A stretch of 64,000 nt of DNA from Oscillospiraceae bacterium (lineage in GTDB: Bacteria; Bacillota; Clostridia; Oscillospirales; Ruminococcaceae): contig JAJQHJ010000024.1 of NCBI GenBank assembly GCA_021199795.1, forward strand, positions 124,001 to 188,000. The letters are read 5' to 3'. The notes under the pieces are model-generated. The model saw nothing but the letters and a program-made list of their open reading frames with translations. It made no database searches and was not told the origin of the DNA. The position numbers were made by a program, and so were the translations under genes. This document shows, piece by piece, positions 30,517-39,716 of this stretch (position 1 is the stretch's first letter; the number at the start of each line of letters is the position of its first letter).

Positions 30517-31266
30517 ATGAATCTTGACAATGTTGTTTCCGTAAGAAAGACAAAAACCATCTACCGCGACGGCGACCGTTGCATCAAAATGTTCGAGCCC
30601 GGCTACTCCAAGGCTGATATCCTCAATGAGGCTCTCAACCAGGCAAGAGTAGAGGAGACCGGCTTTGACATCCCCGCAATCATCGAGGTCACCACTCAGG
30701 ATGGCCAGTGGGCGATAGTAAGTGAATTCATCGAGGGCGAAACCCTGCAGGATCTCATGGATGAGCATCCTGAAAAGATGGATGAGTATCTTGAGCTGTT
30801 CGTTGATTTGCAGATCAAGATGCACTCCCTCAAGAGCCCGAGCCTCAATAAGCTCAAGGACAAGATGAACCGTAAGATGGGCGAAGCCAACATCGACGCC
30901 ACAACCAGATATGAACTGAGAATGCGTCTTGAGTCTATGCCGAACCATGACAAGCTCTGCCACGGCGACTTCAACCCAAGTAACGTCATCATCGATAAAG
31001 AGGGCGTTCCTCACGTCATCGACTGGTCTCACGCCACTCAGGGCAATGCTTCCGCAGACGTAGCCAGAACCTACCTCCTCTTCTGCCTCAAGGGCAACAT
31101 GCCTCTTGCAAAGAAGTACCTTAACCTTTTCTGCAAGAAGTCAAACACCGCCCGCCAGTACGTCGAGAAGTGGATGCCTATTGTAGCCGCTTCCCAGTCG
31201 GTCAAGGGCAACGAAGCCGAGAGAGAGTTCCTCCTCTCCTGGGTAAACGTTGTAGAGTACGAATAA
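30517..31266 (+). CDS. Aminoglycoside phosphotransferase-like protein (TIGR02172-type)
   Basis: Kinase-fold protein of unknown substrate. The ATG at 30517 has GAGGAG 8 bases upstream and gives 249 residues; the frame opens at a GTG too close to that site. The catalytic loop is LCHGDFNPSNVIID (HGDxxxxN), followed by the metal-binding Asp in VIDWSHATQG. A nucleotide lid-like segment is WAIVSEFIEGETLQDLM. There is no signal peptide. It directly follows adhE and shares its transcript and terminator, so a metabolic small-molecule kinase role is more plausible than antibiotic resistance. Confidence 0.82.
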   Translation: MNLDNVVSVRKTKTIYRDGDRCIKMFEPGYSKADILNEALNQARVEETGFDIPAIIEVTTQDGQWAIVSEFIEGETLQDLMDEHPEKMDEYLELFVDLQIKMHSLKSPSLNKLKDKMNRKMGEANIDATTRYELRMRLESMPNHDKLCHGDFNPSNVIIDKEGVPHVIDWSHATQGNASADVARTYLLFCLKGNMPLAKKYLNLFCKKSNTARQYVEKWMPIVAASQSVKGNEAEREFLLSWVNVVEYE

Positions 31267-31282
31267 TCCCTGTAAAAATCGA

Positions 31283-31310
31283 AGCGCATCGGGAAACCGG
31301 TGCGCTTTTT
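31283..31310 (+). terminator. Terminator of adhE operon, between convergent genes
   Basis: AGCGCATCGG-GAAA-CCGGTGCGCT stem with a GNRA tetraloop and a T-run. It lies between the plus-strand kinase-like gene and minus-strand tmk, and may also act weakly on the other strand. Confidence 0.88.
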
Positions 31311-31311
31311 G

Positions 31312-31920
31312 TTATCTTATTGCGTCGTAAACCCTTTCGGCAATCTCATTTGGATCGCCAACTGCGTTTACAATCTTTATATTGTGGTCGGGAAGTCTTG
31401 AGAAGACCTCGAAATATTTCTGCCTTGTTCTCTCAATCGTCTCTTGCTTCTCGTAAATCTCTCTTGAAGCCCTGCCCGACTCAATCCTTGAGTCGCAGAC
31501 ATCTGAGGGGACATCTAAGAATATGCAGACATCCGGCTTCAGGATGTCAGGACAGTCGAGATTCGCCCTCATGACCCAATCCAAATCGGTGTCCATGCCC
31601 TGATAGGCAAAAGATGAGTAGTAATACCTGTCAGTGATGACGGTAACGCCGGATTCTAACATGCACTTGATCCCTACATTTGGCGACTGGCAGTGGGCGA
31701 TTCTGTCCGAGAGAAAGAGCCCCGCAAGCTCGGCAGGAGTTCTCTTTGTGAGACCTGAAAGCGCATCCCTTATAAGTCCACCGGTTGTGAATTGAGTCGG
31801 TTCGCTGGTAAGATATACTTTTGTGCCCTCGGCTTCAAGCCTGTGGGCAAGCATGGCAATCTGTGTTCCTTTTCCTGAGCCGTCCAAGCCCTCAACGGCG
31901 ATAAAAAGCGGCTTTTTCAT
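31312..31920 (-). CDS. tmk: Thymidylate kinase
   Basis: Phosphorylates dTMP to dTDP. The 202-residue protein has the P-loop FIAVEGLDGSGKGTQ at its start, the DRY motif in VITDRYYYSSFAYQG (usually DRYxxSSxAYQ), and a lid segment around RIESGRASREIYEKQE. A ribosome site AAGGA lies about 12 bases before the ATG. It stands alone on the minus strand, divergent from the hydrogenase gene and convergent with the adhE operon. Confidence 0.94.
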   Translation of the reverse strand: MKKPLFIAVEGLDGSGKGTQIAMLAHRLEAEGTKVYLTSEPTQFTTGGLIRDALSGLTKRTPAELAGLFLSDRIAHCQSPNVGIKCMLESGVTVITDRYYYSSFAYQGMDTDLDWVMRANLDCPDILKPDVCIFLDVPSDVCDSRIESGRASREIYEKQETIERTRQKYFEVFSRLPDHNIKIVNAVGDPNEIAERVYDAIR

Positions 31921-31956
31921 ATCAAAATCAGTCCTTGCAAAGATATTCTATCGGAT

Positions 31957-31985
31957 ATTATAACGGCTTTTCGGCGTCAAGTCAA
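31957..31985 (-). promoter_or_regulatory. Promoter of tmk
   Basis: TTGACT (31985-31980), 17 bases, TATAAT (31962-31957) on the minus strand. Confidence 0.8.
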
Positions 31986-32066
31986 GTCTGTTGGCAAATC
32001 TGAACTGAGATTCTTTTCGTCCCAACCGGCGGCTCTTTCTTTTTAAAAATTGGCAGAAATCTTATA

Positions 32067-32095
32067 TTGAACTTTGAGCTCATATATGTTATACT
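32067..32095 (+). promoter_or_regulatory. Promoter of the hydrogenase gene
   Basis: TTGAAC, 17 bases, TATACT. Confidence 0.82.
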
Positions 32096-32129
32096 TTTTC
32101 CGAGAGAGATACGAAAAGAGGTTTTCACA

Positions 32130-33641
32130 ATGGCTATGAGAGGAATATATAACTCGGTAACGGACATACGCAGAAAGGTCTTCACCGAGGTCGCCAGATT
32201 AGCATATGAGGACGGCAATTATGCCGAGAAGATTACTGAGCTCCCATATAAAATAGTCCCGGGAAGCGAAGCTGTTTACCGTGAATCGATATTTTTGGAG
32301 AGAGCTATAGTTGAGGAAAGATTAAGGCTCGCAATCGGTCTGCCTTTAAGACCAATTGACCAGCATGAATCGGTAGCCGACGGAATTGATGCATCCGCAA
32401 TTTCCGAAAAATACTACGACCCGCCGCTTGTAAACATCATAAAGTTTGCCTGTAACGCCTGTCCGGAGACCCACTATCACGTCACCGACTGTTGCCAGGG
32501 CTGTCTTGCTCATCCGTGCAAGGAAGTCTGTCCGAAGCACGCAATTGAAATCATCCACGGCAAGTCGGTTATTGATCAGTCTAAATGCATCAAGTGTGGC
32601 AAGTGCGCTTCCGTCTGCCCCTATGGCGCGATAAACAAGATGGAACGCCCATGCGCCTCCGCATGTGGAATGGATGCTATACACTCAGACGAGCAGGGAA
32701 GAGCACAGATTGATTACGATAAGTGCGTTTCCTGTGGAATGTGCCTTGTCAACTGCCCGTTCGGTGCAATCGTAGATAAGGGTCAGATATTCCAGCTTAT
32801 CCATGCGATAAAATCAGGCAAAGAAGTCATAGCGATAGTTGCTCCTGCATTCGTCGGTCAGTTCGGAGCCAAGGCGACTCCCGAAAAGCTGACAGCTGCA
32901 ATGAAAAAGCTTGGCTTTGCCGGAGTGACAGAAGTCGCGATCGGCGCAGATTTATGTGCAATAGATGAAGCAAAGGACTTTGTTGAAAACGTCCCCGAAA
33001 ATCAGCCGTTTATGGCGACATCCTGCTGCCCGTCCTGGTCGGTAATGGCGAAAAAGCTCTTCCCGGAGTTCGCGGGATATATTTCGATGGCTTTGACACC
33101 TATGGTTCTGACAGCCCGAATGGTCAAAAAGGAGCACCCGAACGCCTGCATAGCCTTTATAGGACCTTGCGCGGCAAAGAAGCTTGAGGCATCGAGGCGA
33201 ACCATCCGAAGCGATGTCGACTTTGTCTTAACGTTTGAAGAGCTGATGGGAATGTTTGAGGCTAAGGAAATCAATTTCGATGAGATAACCCCCGACGAGG
33301 AAGTGCCTCTTAATGAGGGCACTTCTGATGGCAGAATCTTTGCTGTTTCCGGAGGTGTCATCAAGGCTGTAACAGACGTCATCCATGAACTCGACCCCGA
33401 CCGTGAAGTCAAAACTGCATCTGCACAAGGCTTAAAGGAGTGCCGCAAGCTCCTCCAGATGGCGAAAGCCGGAAAGTATAACGGCTATCTTCTTGAGGGA
33501 ATGGCATGTCCCGGCGGCTGCGTTGCCGGAGCAGGAACGCTTCAACCCGTAGAGAAGTCAAGTGCCACAGTCAACAAGTATGCTGCTGGTGCTGAAAAGA
33601 AGAATGCACTTGAGACGGAGCACGAGTTTGAAATTATTTAA
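32130..33641 (+). CDS. [FeFe] hydrogenase, group B-like, monomeric with ferredoxin clusters
   Basis: Predicted to make or oxidise H2 using ferredoxin. The ATG at 32130 (AAGAGG 8 bases upstream) gives 503 residues. The longer frame from 32067 starts in the promoter. An N-terminal helical region is followed by cysteine-rich [4Fe-4S] domains (Cys153/156/159/163 and Cys199/202/205/209, plus an extra cluster set near Cys108-134). The H-cluster motifs are TSCCPSW (297-303), IGPCAAKKLE (344-353) and EGMACPGGC (456-464). The reduced second motif and overall layout fit the B1/B3 group rather than the classical CpI-type. It stands alone with no maturase genes nearby. Confidence 0.92.
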   Translation: MAMRGIYNSVTDIRRKVFTEVARLAYEDGNYAEKITELPYKIVPGSEAVYRESIFLERAIVEERLRLAIGLPLRPIDQHESVADGIDASAISEKYYDPPLVNIIKFACNACPETHYHVTDCCQGCLAHPCKEVCPKHAIEIIHGKSVIDQSKCIKCGKCASVCPYGAINKMERPCASACGMDAIHSDEQGRAQIDYDKCVSCGMCLVNCPFGAIVDKGQIFQLIHAIKSGKEVIAIVAPAFVGQFGAKATPEKLTAAMKKLGFAGVTEVAIGADLCAIDEAKDFVENVPENQPFMATSCCPSWSVMAKKLFPEFAGYISMALTPMVLTARMVKKEHPNACIAFIGPCAAKKLEASRRTIRSDVDFVLTFEELMGMFEAKEINFDEITPDEEVPLNEGTSDGRIFAVSGGVIKAVTDVIHELDPDREVKTASAQGLKECRKLLQMAKAGKYNGYLLEGMACPGGCVAGAGTLQPVEKSSATVNKYAAGAEKKNALETEHEFEII

Positions 33642-33649
33642 AAAACCTC

Positions 33650-33678
33650 TTGACATCCGCATCAAAATAGTGTAGAAT
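33650..33678 (+). promoter_or_regulatory. Promoter of the trp operon leader
   Basis: TTGACA, 17 bases, TAGAAT, only 9 bases after the hydrogenase stop codon. Confidence 0.88.
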
Positions 33679-33685
33679 AGTTTAC

Positions 33686-34037
33686 AGATTCATTTTAAAC
33701 CGATGAAGCGGAGATAACGGCAGGTGTGCGCTGACAGAGAGCGGGGACATTTGGAATCCTTATGGTTTCCAAAAGGCTGGGAGCCTCGTAGAATTGCAGC
33801 TTGTCAAATGGACCGCGGAGGGCATGGTCAAAGGAACATAAGCCGGAGTGTGGTGTAAATCGCCCGAGTGTAGCTTCAGTTCCGAGTATTCCGTGACGTT
33901 ATGCGTGCGTGAAGCGCGAGGAGTATGTTTGTACTCTGAAAAGAGCATTTCTCTGTTTAGGAGAAATGAATCAAGGTGGCACCGCGGGAACAGTAAATTT
34001 CTCGTCCTTGGTCTTTAAAAAGATCAAGGGCGTTTTT
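33686..34037 (+). promoter_or_regulatory. T-box leader (tryptophan) of the trp operon
   Basis: A roughly 350-base untranslated leader. The T-box sequence AAGGTGGCACCGCGG is at 33973-33987. Stem I lies upstream, with a distal hairpin built from GGAA/TTCC arms, and the most likely specifier codon is TGG (Trp) at 33809-33811, followed by ACCGCGG. Downstream is the intrinsic terminator. Uncharged tRNA-Trp would pair with the specifier and the T-box to form the antiterminator. The specifier position is inferred from layout and from the downstream genes. Confidence 0.92.
34003..34037 (+). terminator. T-box terminator
   Basis: CGTCCTTGGTCTT pairs with AAGATCAAGGGCG, followed by five T residues. It ends about 22 bases before the trpE start. 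Confidence 0.9.
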
Positions 34038-34059
34038 GTTGTATAAGGAGTTGATTTTA

Positions 34060-35523
34060 TTGCCTAGTCCAAGTTATGAAGAAGCTAAAAGGCTTGCTGA
34101 GGGAATGAGCGTTGTTCCGCTGTCGGAGGAGATTTATTCCGACCTCCGGACACCTATTCAGACGCTGAAAATCCTAAAGAAAATGAGCGTGAAATATTAT
34201 CTACTTGAGAGCGTCGAGGGTGGAGACAAGTGGGGGAGATATTCATATTTAGGCTTCGACCCGGCACTCGAAGTAAGAGGCAAGGGAGAGGACATAGAGA
34301 TAATCTCGAATGTGACCATCAGGCAGAAATCGAGCGATCCGAGCTCAGTTCTTCGGGATATCCTGTCCCAGTATAAGAGCCCGAAAGTTGATGGTTTACC
34401 TCCGTTCACAGGCGGATTCGTCGGATATTTCTCATATAACTATATAAGATACGCCGAGCCGACACTGAATCTCGATCTCCGGGACGACGGCAACTTCTAC
34501 GACTTCGACCTCATGCTTTTCGACAAGGTCATCTGCTTTGACAGGCTTCGGCAGAAGATAATCGTCATCAACAACATCAAGACCGACAATTTCGAGGAGA
34601 ACTATAACCGCGGCGTGATGGAGCTGGATCAGCTCTGCACTCTCCTTAAAACAGAGCACTCCTACTCTGAGGAGTACGCCGGAATCAAGGGCGAGTTCAA
34701 GCCGCTCTTCTCGAAAGAAGAGTACTGCGGAATGGTCACCAAGACGAAAGAGTATATCCGTGAGGGCGACATCTTCCAGGCAGTAATCTCAAACCGCCTT
34801 GAAGCCGAATTCGAGGGAAGCCTCCTCAATACCTACAGAGTCCTCAGGACGATAAACCCCTCGCCATATATGTTCTATATGAAGTATGATGACTGCGAGC
34901 TGGCGGGTGCCTCGCCAGAGACGATAGTTTCAATCAGTAATGGCACCGTCTCGACATTCCCGATTGCCGGAACAAGAAAGCGCGGCAAGACTGAAGCTGA
35001 GGACAACGAGCTTATTTCGGGGCTCTTAACAGACGAAAAAGAGCTCAGTGAACACAACATGCTTGTCGACCTCGGAAGAAACGACATCGGCAAGGTCAGC
35101 GAATATGGCACAGTCCATGTCGAGGGCTACAAGGAAATTCTCAAGTATTCGCACGTAATTCACATAGCCTCAACGGTAAGAGGCAAGCTCAGAGACGGAC
35201 TCGATCAGTTCGACGCTCTTTCCGCTGTACTTCCTGCTGGAACCCTTTCGGGAGCTCCGAAATACCGTGCCTGCGAGATAATCTCCGAGCTTGAGGGAGT
35301 GAATCGTGGAGTCTATGGCGGAGCGGTCGGATATATCGATTTCAAGGGAAATATGGATATGTGCATAGCCATCAGGATGGCAAGTAAGAAAAACGGCAAG
35401 GTCTACGTTCAGGCGGGTGCGGGAATTGTTTATGACAGTGTCCCCGAGAGCGAATATCAGGAGTGCATCAACAAAGCAACTGCCATGGCGGAAGCTATCA
35501 AGCGCACTTCCGAAGTGAGATAG
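34060..35523 (+). CDS. trpE: Anthranilate synthase component I
   Basis: Makes anthranilate from chorismate with ammonia from TrpG. I choose a TTG start at 34060, with AAGGAG 9 bases upstream, giving 487 residues. The frame opens earlier inside the terminator T-run, and the first ATG (34105) is poorly placed. The N-terminal region carries the tryptophan feedback motif LLESVEGGDKWGRYSYLG. The chorismate-binding core includes AGASPETIVS, GTRKRGKTEAEDNELI, DLGRNDIGKV and LPAGTLSGAPK. It is the first gene of trpEGDCFBA. Confidence 0.95.
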   Translation: MPSPSYEEAKRLAEGMSVVPLSEEIYSDLRTPIQTLKILKKMSVKYYLLESVEGGDKWGRYSYLGFDPALEVRGKGEDIEIISNVTIRQKSSDPSSVLRDILSQYKSPKVDGLPPFTGGFVGYFSYNYIRYAEPTLNLDLRDDGNFYDFDLMLFDKVICFDRLRQKIIVINNIKTDNFEENYNRGVMELDQLCTLLKTEHSYSEEYAGIKGEFKPLFSKEEYCGMVTKTKEYIREGDIFQAVISNRLEAEFEGSLLNTYRVLRTINPSPYMFYMKYDDCELAGASPETIVSISNGTVSTFPIAGTRKRGKTEAEDNELISGLLTDEKELSEHNMLVDLGRNDIGKVSEYGTVHVEGYKEILKYSHVIHIASTVRGKLRDGLDQFDALSAVLPAGTLSGAPKYRACEIISELEGVNRGVYGGAVGYIDFKGNMDMCIAIRMASKKNGKVYVQAGAGIVYDSVPESEYQECINKATAMAEAIKRTSEVR

Positions 35524-35534
35524 GAGGCGGTGAA

Positions 35535-36110
35535 ATGGTACTACTAATAGACAACTACGACAGCTTCACCTATAATCTTGTCCAGCTGATCGGTCAGTAC
35601 GACCCGGACGTGAGAGTTGTGAGAAACGACGCCATCACAGTCTCAGAAATTGAGAAGCTTAACCCGGATAGAATCGTGATTTCTCCCGGACCCGGCAAGC
35701 CAAAGGATGCCGGAATCTGCGAAGAAGTAATCGAGAAGCTCAACGGCAAATACCCAATTCTGGGCGTATGCCTCGGACACCAGGCAATCTGCGAGGTATA
35801 TGGAGCCACAGTCACCTACGCTCCAACCCTCATGCATGGCAAGCAGAGCGATATCCACATAGCAAGCGGAAGCGAGATTTTCCGGGGTCTTCCCCCGATA
35901 ATCCAGGCAGCGAGATACCATTCGCTTGCGGCAGACAAATACACCATCCCCGACACGCTGAGAATCATTGCTGAATCTGACGACGGCACGGTAATGGCGG
36001 TGGAGCACAAGGACGCTCCCACATTCGGTATTCAATTCCATCCCGAGTCAATCATGACCCCGATGGGCAAAGAAATCATAGAAAACTTTATTAAAACGGA
36101 GGTATATTGA
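35535..36110 (+). CDS. trpG: Anthranilate synthase component II (glutamine amidotransferase)
   Basis: Supplies ammonia from glutamine to TrpE. The 191-residue stand-alone class I glutaminase opens with MVLLIDNYDSFTYNLVQ. Its nucleophile is Cys79 in LGVCLGHQ, with PGPGKPKDAG nearby and the His/Glu pair in IQFHPESIMTPMG. AGGAGG lies 8-12 bases before the ATG at 35535. The frame upstream overlaps trpE and is not used. It is not fused to TrpD, unlike some proteobacterial cases. PabA function is possible but the operon points to TrpG. Confidence 0.95.
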   Translation: MVLLIDNYDSFTYNLVQLIGQYDPDVRVVRNDAITVSEIEKLNPDRIVISPGPGKPKDAGICEEVIEKLNGKYPILGVCLGHQAICEVYGATVTYAPTLMHGKQSDIHIASGSEIFRGLPPIIQAARYHSLAADKYTIPDTLRIIAESDDGTVMAVEHKDAPTFGIQFHPESIMTPMGKEIIENFIKTEVY

Positions 36111-36111
36111 C

Positions 36112-37134
36112 ATGGAAAGAATCCAGGAAATGATTGGTAAGGTCGTAGAAAGACAGGACTTAACCTTTGACGAAATGAAAGCCGTTTTCGGCGACATAAT
36201 GGAGGGCAAAACCACCAACGCACAGATGGGCGCGTTCCTTGCAGCACTCAGAATGAAAGGCGAGACTATCGACGAGATAACCGCCTGTGCAACGGTCTTG
36301 CGTGAAAAGAGCCTCCCGATGGACACCGGCGATATGGATGTCCTCGACATAGTAGGCACCGGTGGAGACACCGCCTACACCATCAACGTCTCAACCATTT
36401 CGGCATTTGTAATCGGTGCCGGCGGAGTCAAGATTGGAAAGCACGGCAACCGCAGCATGTCTTCAAAGTGTGGAAGCGTTGATTGCCTCGAACGTCTCGG
36501 CGTAAATGTCAACCTGACACCCGAGAAGAACCTTGACCTCCTTAACAAGATGGGCATGTGCTTCATGTTCGCTCAGACCTATCATTCTGCCATGAGATAT
36601 GCAGCCCCCGTCAGACGTGAAATCGGCATCAGAAACATCTTCAACGTCCTGGGTCCTCTTGCAAACCCTGCAAAGGCAAAATTGCAGGTTTTGGGCGTAT
36701 ATGATGAAAAGCTTGTAACTCCTTTGTCGGAAGTTCTCATAAAGCTTGGAATCAAGAGAGCTATGGTTGTTCACGGTCATGACGGACTCGATGAAGCAAC
36801 TGTCTGCGACACCACTACAATAAGCGAGATAAACAACGGCAGAGCAGTCAGCTTCTTCCTGAGCCCCGAGCAGGTGGGCTTGAAGAGAGCTGAAAAGGAC
36901 GCCCTAAGAGGCGGCACTCCCGAAGAAAATGCCGAAACAGCTCGCAGAATCCTCAAGGGCGAGGAAAGAGGAGCAAAGCGCGATGCAGTTCTTCTCAACA
37001 GTGCCCTGGGTCTCTACATCGGCGGAGCCAACGGAACTCTTAAAGACTGCGTAGCCCTCGCAGGAGAGCTTATAGACTCCGGCAAGGCATATGCGAAATT
37101 AGAAGAGCTCGTCAAGCTTTCAAATGAGGAATAA
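36112..37134 (+). CDS. trpD: Anthranilate phosphoribosyltransferase
   Basis: Transfers phosphoribose from PRPP to anthranilate. The 340-residue protein has the GTGGDTAYTINVST PRPP motif, KHGNRSMSSKCGSVD and RNIFNVLGPLANPA. AACGGAGG lies about 8 bases before the ATG. The start lies just after the trpG stop. Confidence 0.96.
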   Translation: MERIQEMIGKVVERQDLTFDEMKAVFGDIMEGKTTNAQMGAFLAALRMKGETIDEITACATVLREKSLPMDTGDMDVLDIVGTGGDTAYTINVSTISAFVIGAGGVKIGKHGNRSMSSKCGSVDCLERLGVNVNLTPEKNLDLLNKMGMCFMFAQTYHSAMRYAAPVRREIGIRNIFNVLGPLANPAKAKLQVLGVYDEKLVTPLSEVLIKLGIKRAMVVHGHDGLDEATVCDTTTISEINNGRAVSFFLSPEQVGLKRAEKDALRGGTPEENAETARRILKGEERGAKRDAVLLNSALGLYIGGANGTLKDCVALAGELIDSGKAYAKLEELVKLSNEE

Positions 37135-37136
37135 AG

Positions 37137-37910
37137 ATGATTTTAGACGACATTGCCCGTAGCACCCGGAAGCGGGTTGAAAAGAGAAAGCTTGAAGCTC
37201 CAGAAATAGTCGAGCAGGCACTTTCGATAAAAAAAGAGAAGCCTTTTTATATGGAAGAGAAGCTAAGAGCTCCAGGCATTTCTTTCATCTGCGAGGTCAA
37301 GCGCGCTTCGCCCTCAAAAGGCTTGATAGCCCCTGACTTTCCCTATCTCGAAATTGCCCGTGACTACGAAAAAGCCGGTGCGGATGCCATAAGCGTCCTC
37401 ACCGAGCCGGAATATTTCATGGGTAGCAATCAGTATCTCAGCGAAATCCGGCAGGAAGTGGGGATTCCAATCTTACGGAAAGACTTCACCGTCGACGAGT
37501 ACCAGATTTACGAGGCTTTAGCGATAGGAGCAGACGCAGTTCTTCTTATCTGTGCACTTCTCAACACAGATACGCTCAAGAAGTATATCGCCATCGCCGA
37601 CAAGCTGGGGCTGCCCTGCATAGTCGAGGCTCATGATGAAACCGAGGTCAAATCCGCGCTTTCGGCTGGTGCGAGAATTGTCGGAGTGAACAACCGGAAC
37701 CTCAAGGACTTCACCGTCGACATCACCAATTCCGCCCGGCTCAGAAAGCTTGTGCCATCAGATATCATCTTCATTTCCGAAAGTGGAATCAAGACGAGGG
37801 ACGATGTGAAGAAGCTTGAAGACGAAAACGTCAATGCCGTCCTCATCGGCGAGACATTCATGAGGAGCCCCGACAAGGCGGCAATGCTCAAGGAACTGAG
37901 AGGTTTATGA
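37137..37910 (+). CDS. trpC: Indole-3-glycerol-phosphate synthase
   Basis: Closes the indole ring from CdRP. The 257-residue TIM barrel has ICEVKRASPSKGLIA (catalytic Lys and Glu), LRKDFTVDEYQIYEA, IVGVNNRNLKDF and FISESGI. It starts two bases after the trpD stop and overlaps trpF by four bases (ATGA), so it is translationally coupled. Confidence 0.96.
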   Translation: MILDDIARSTRKRVEKRKLEAPEIVEQALSIKKEKPFYMEEKLRAPGISFICEVKRASPSKGLIAPDFPYLEIARDYEKAGADAISVLTEPEYFMGSNQYLSEIRQEVGIPILRKDFTVDEYQIYEALAIGADAVLLICALLNTDTLKKYIAIADKLGLPCIVEAHDETEVKSALSAGARIVGVNNRNLKDFTVDITNSARLRKLVPSDIIFISESGIKTRDDVKKLEDENVNAVLIGETFMRSPDKAAMLKELRGL

Positions 37911-38527
37911 TGCCGGTAAAACTCAAAATCTGCGGCATCAAAAGGCGTGAGGATGCCGAGTACTTAAACGAATTTCAGCACGATTTCGCCGGATTCGTCT
38001 TTGCCGGAACCAAGCGCAAAATTGACTTTGAAACGGCAAAAACCCTAAGGGAAGTCCTCGACCCGAAAATCCAGACCGTCGGAGTTTTCGTAAATGCTGA
38101 CATTGGCTCCATCCGCAGGCTTGCAGATAACCAGATAATCGATTTCGTCCAGCTTCACGGTGATGAGGATAACGGCTATATTGGAAAGCTGCGGGAAGTC
38201 TGCAACCTCCCGATAATCAAAGCCCAGAGGATAACTAGCCGGGAGGACATCAAGCCATATGACTCCGATTACTATCTCTTCGACACAATGAAGACAGGGG
38301 AGTACGGCGGCACAGGAGAAAGCTTCGATTGGAGCATATTAGAAAATGTTGAGAAACCGTTCTTCATAGCCGGAGGCATCAACCTTGGGAACCTCGATGG
38401 TGCAATGAAAATTGCAACTGAAAAATCCGCATTCGCCCTCGATATCTCAAGCGGAGTCGAGACGGACGGAGTAAAAGATAAAATTAAGATTCAAGAAACA
38501 GTCAGGAGAGTGAGAAATTATGCCTAA
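37907..38527 (+). CDS. trpF: Phosphoribosylanthranilate isomerase
   Basis: Amadori rearrangement of phosphoribosylanthranilate to CdRP. The 206-residue TIM barrel opens with [15 protein letters not shown] (catalytic Cys) and has [26 protein letters not shown] (catalytic Asp) and [10 protein letters not shown]. Two adjacent ATG codons are possible starts. It is a separate gene, not fused to trpC, and overlaps both neighbours. Confidence 0.95.
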   Translation: MMPVKLKICGIKRREDAEYLNEFQHDFAGFVFAGTKRKIDFETAKTLREVLDPKIQTVGVFVNADIGSIRRLADNQIIDFVQLHGDEDNGYIGKLREVCNLPIIKAQRITSREDIKPYDSDYYLFDTMKTGEYGGTGESFDWSILENVEKPFFIAGGINLGNLDGAMKIATEKSAFALDISSGVETDGVKDKIKIQETVRRVRNYA

Positions 38528-39716
38528 CACAGTAAGCAAGGGCAGATTCGGCATCCACGGTGGACAATACGTTCCCGAAACGCTGATGAATGCTGTAAAT
38601 GAGCTTGAAGAGGCTTATAACTACTATAAAAACGACCCCGAGTTCAACGCTGAACTCGACCGCCTTATGCGTGAATACGCCGGACGTCCGTCGCTTCTCT
38701 ACTATGCAGAGAAGATGACGAAAGATTTGGGCGGCGCAAAGATTTACCTAAAGCGCGAAGACCTCAACCACACCGGTGCACACAAGATTAATAATGTCTT
38801 AGGGCAGGTGCTTCTTGCCAAAAAGATGGGCAAGACCAGAGTTATTGCCGAAACCGGAGCCGGTCAGCACGGAGTTGCAACTGCAACTGTAGCTGCACTT
38901 ATGGACATGGAGTGCGAAGTCTATATGGGAGCCGTCGACTGCGAAAGACAGGCTCTGAACGTATATCGAATGAAGCTCCTCGGCGCAAAGGTTCACCCGG
39001 TCGAGAGCGGCACGAAGACTCTTAAGGATGCTGTCAACGAGACCATGCGTGAATGGACCAACCGTGTCAGCGACACCCACTATGTTTTGGGAAGCGTCAT
39101 GGGTCCGCACCCGTTCCCGACAATAGTTCGCGACTTCCAGAGCGTCATCAGCCGTGAAGCCAGGGCTCAGATACTCGAAAAAGAGGGCAAGCTCCCGGCG
39201 GCAGTTCTCGCCTGCGTAGGCGGAGGAAGTAACTCTATGGGAATGTTCTATCACTTCATCCCGGACGAGGGAGTCCGCCTTATTGGCTGCGAAGCGGCAG
39301 GCAAGGGAATCGACACAGGCAAGCACGCCGCAACCATGGCAAAGGGCAAGTTAGGCATATTCCACGGCATGAAGTCCTACTTCTGCCAGAACGAATATGG
39401 TCAGATCGACGAGGTCTACTCCATTTCCGCCGGTCTTGACTATCCGGGAATCGGTCCTGAGCACGCAAACCTCAAGGACACCGGGCGTGCCGAATATGTC
39501 CCGATAACCGATGACGAAGCGGTTGACGCTTTTGAGTATCTTTCAAGAACCGAGGGAATCATCCCGGCAATCGAGAGTTCTCACGCCGTTGCATATGCTA
39601 TGAAGATAGCCAAAGACTTCAGCCCTGACGACAGCATGATTATCTGCCTATCCGGCAGAGGTGACAAGGACGTTGCGGCAATCGCACGCTACAGAGGAGT
39701 TGATATTTATGAGTAG
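38520..39716 (+). CDS. trpB: Tryptophan synthase beta chain
   Basis: PLP enzyme that joins indole and serine. The 398-residue protein is a TrpB1 type with [16 protein letters not shown], the PLP lysine in [24 protein letters not shown] and [18 protein letters not shown] lies upstream of the ATG. It overlaps the trpF end by 8 bases and the trpA start by 8. Confidence 0.97.
   Translation: MPNTVSKGRFGIHGGQYVPETLMNAVNELEEAYNYYKNDPEFNAELDRLMREYAGRPSLLYYAEKMTKDLGGAKIYLKREDLNHTGAHKINNVLGQVLLAKKMGKTRVIAETGAGQHGVATATVAALMDMECEVYMGAVDCERQALNVYRMKLLGAKVHPVESGTKTLKDAVNETMREWTNRVSDTHYVLGSVMGPHPFPTIVRDFQSVISREARAQILEKEGKLPAAVLACVGGGSNSMGMFYHFIPDEGVRLIGCEAAGKGIDTGKHAATMAKGKLGIFHGMKSYFCQNEYGQIDEVYSISAGLDYPGIGPEHANLKDTGRAEYVPITDDEAVDAFEYLSRTEGIIPAIESSHAVAYAMKIAKDFSPDDSMIICLSGRGDKDVAAIARYRGVDIYE

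Noticed and set aside
30517-31266. Antibiotic-resistance gene call for the phosphotransferase-like protein
   Set aside because: It has the kinase-fold motifs but sits in the adhE operon without mobile-element context; resistance cannot be supported.
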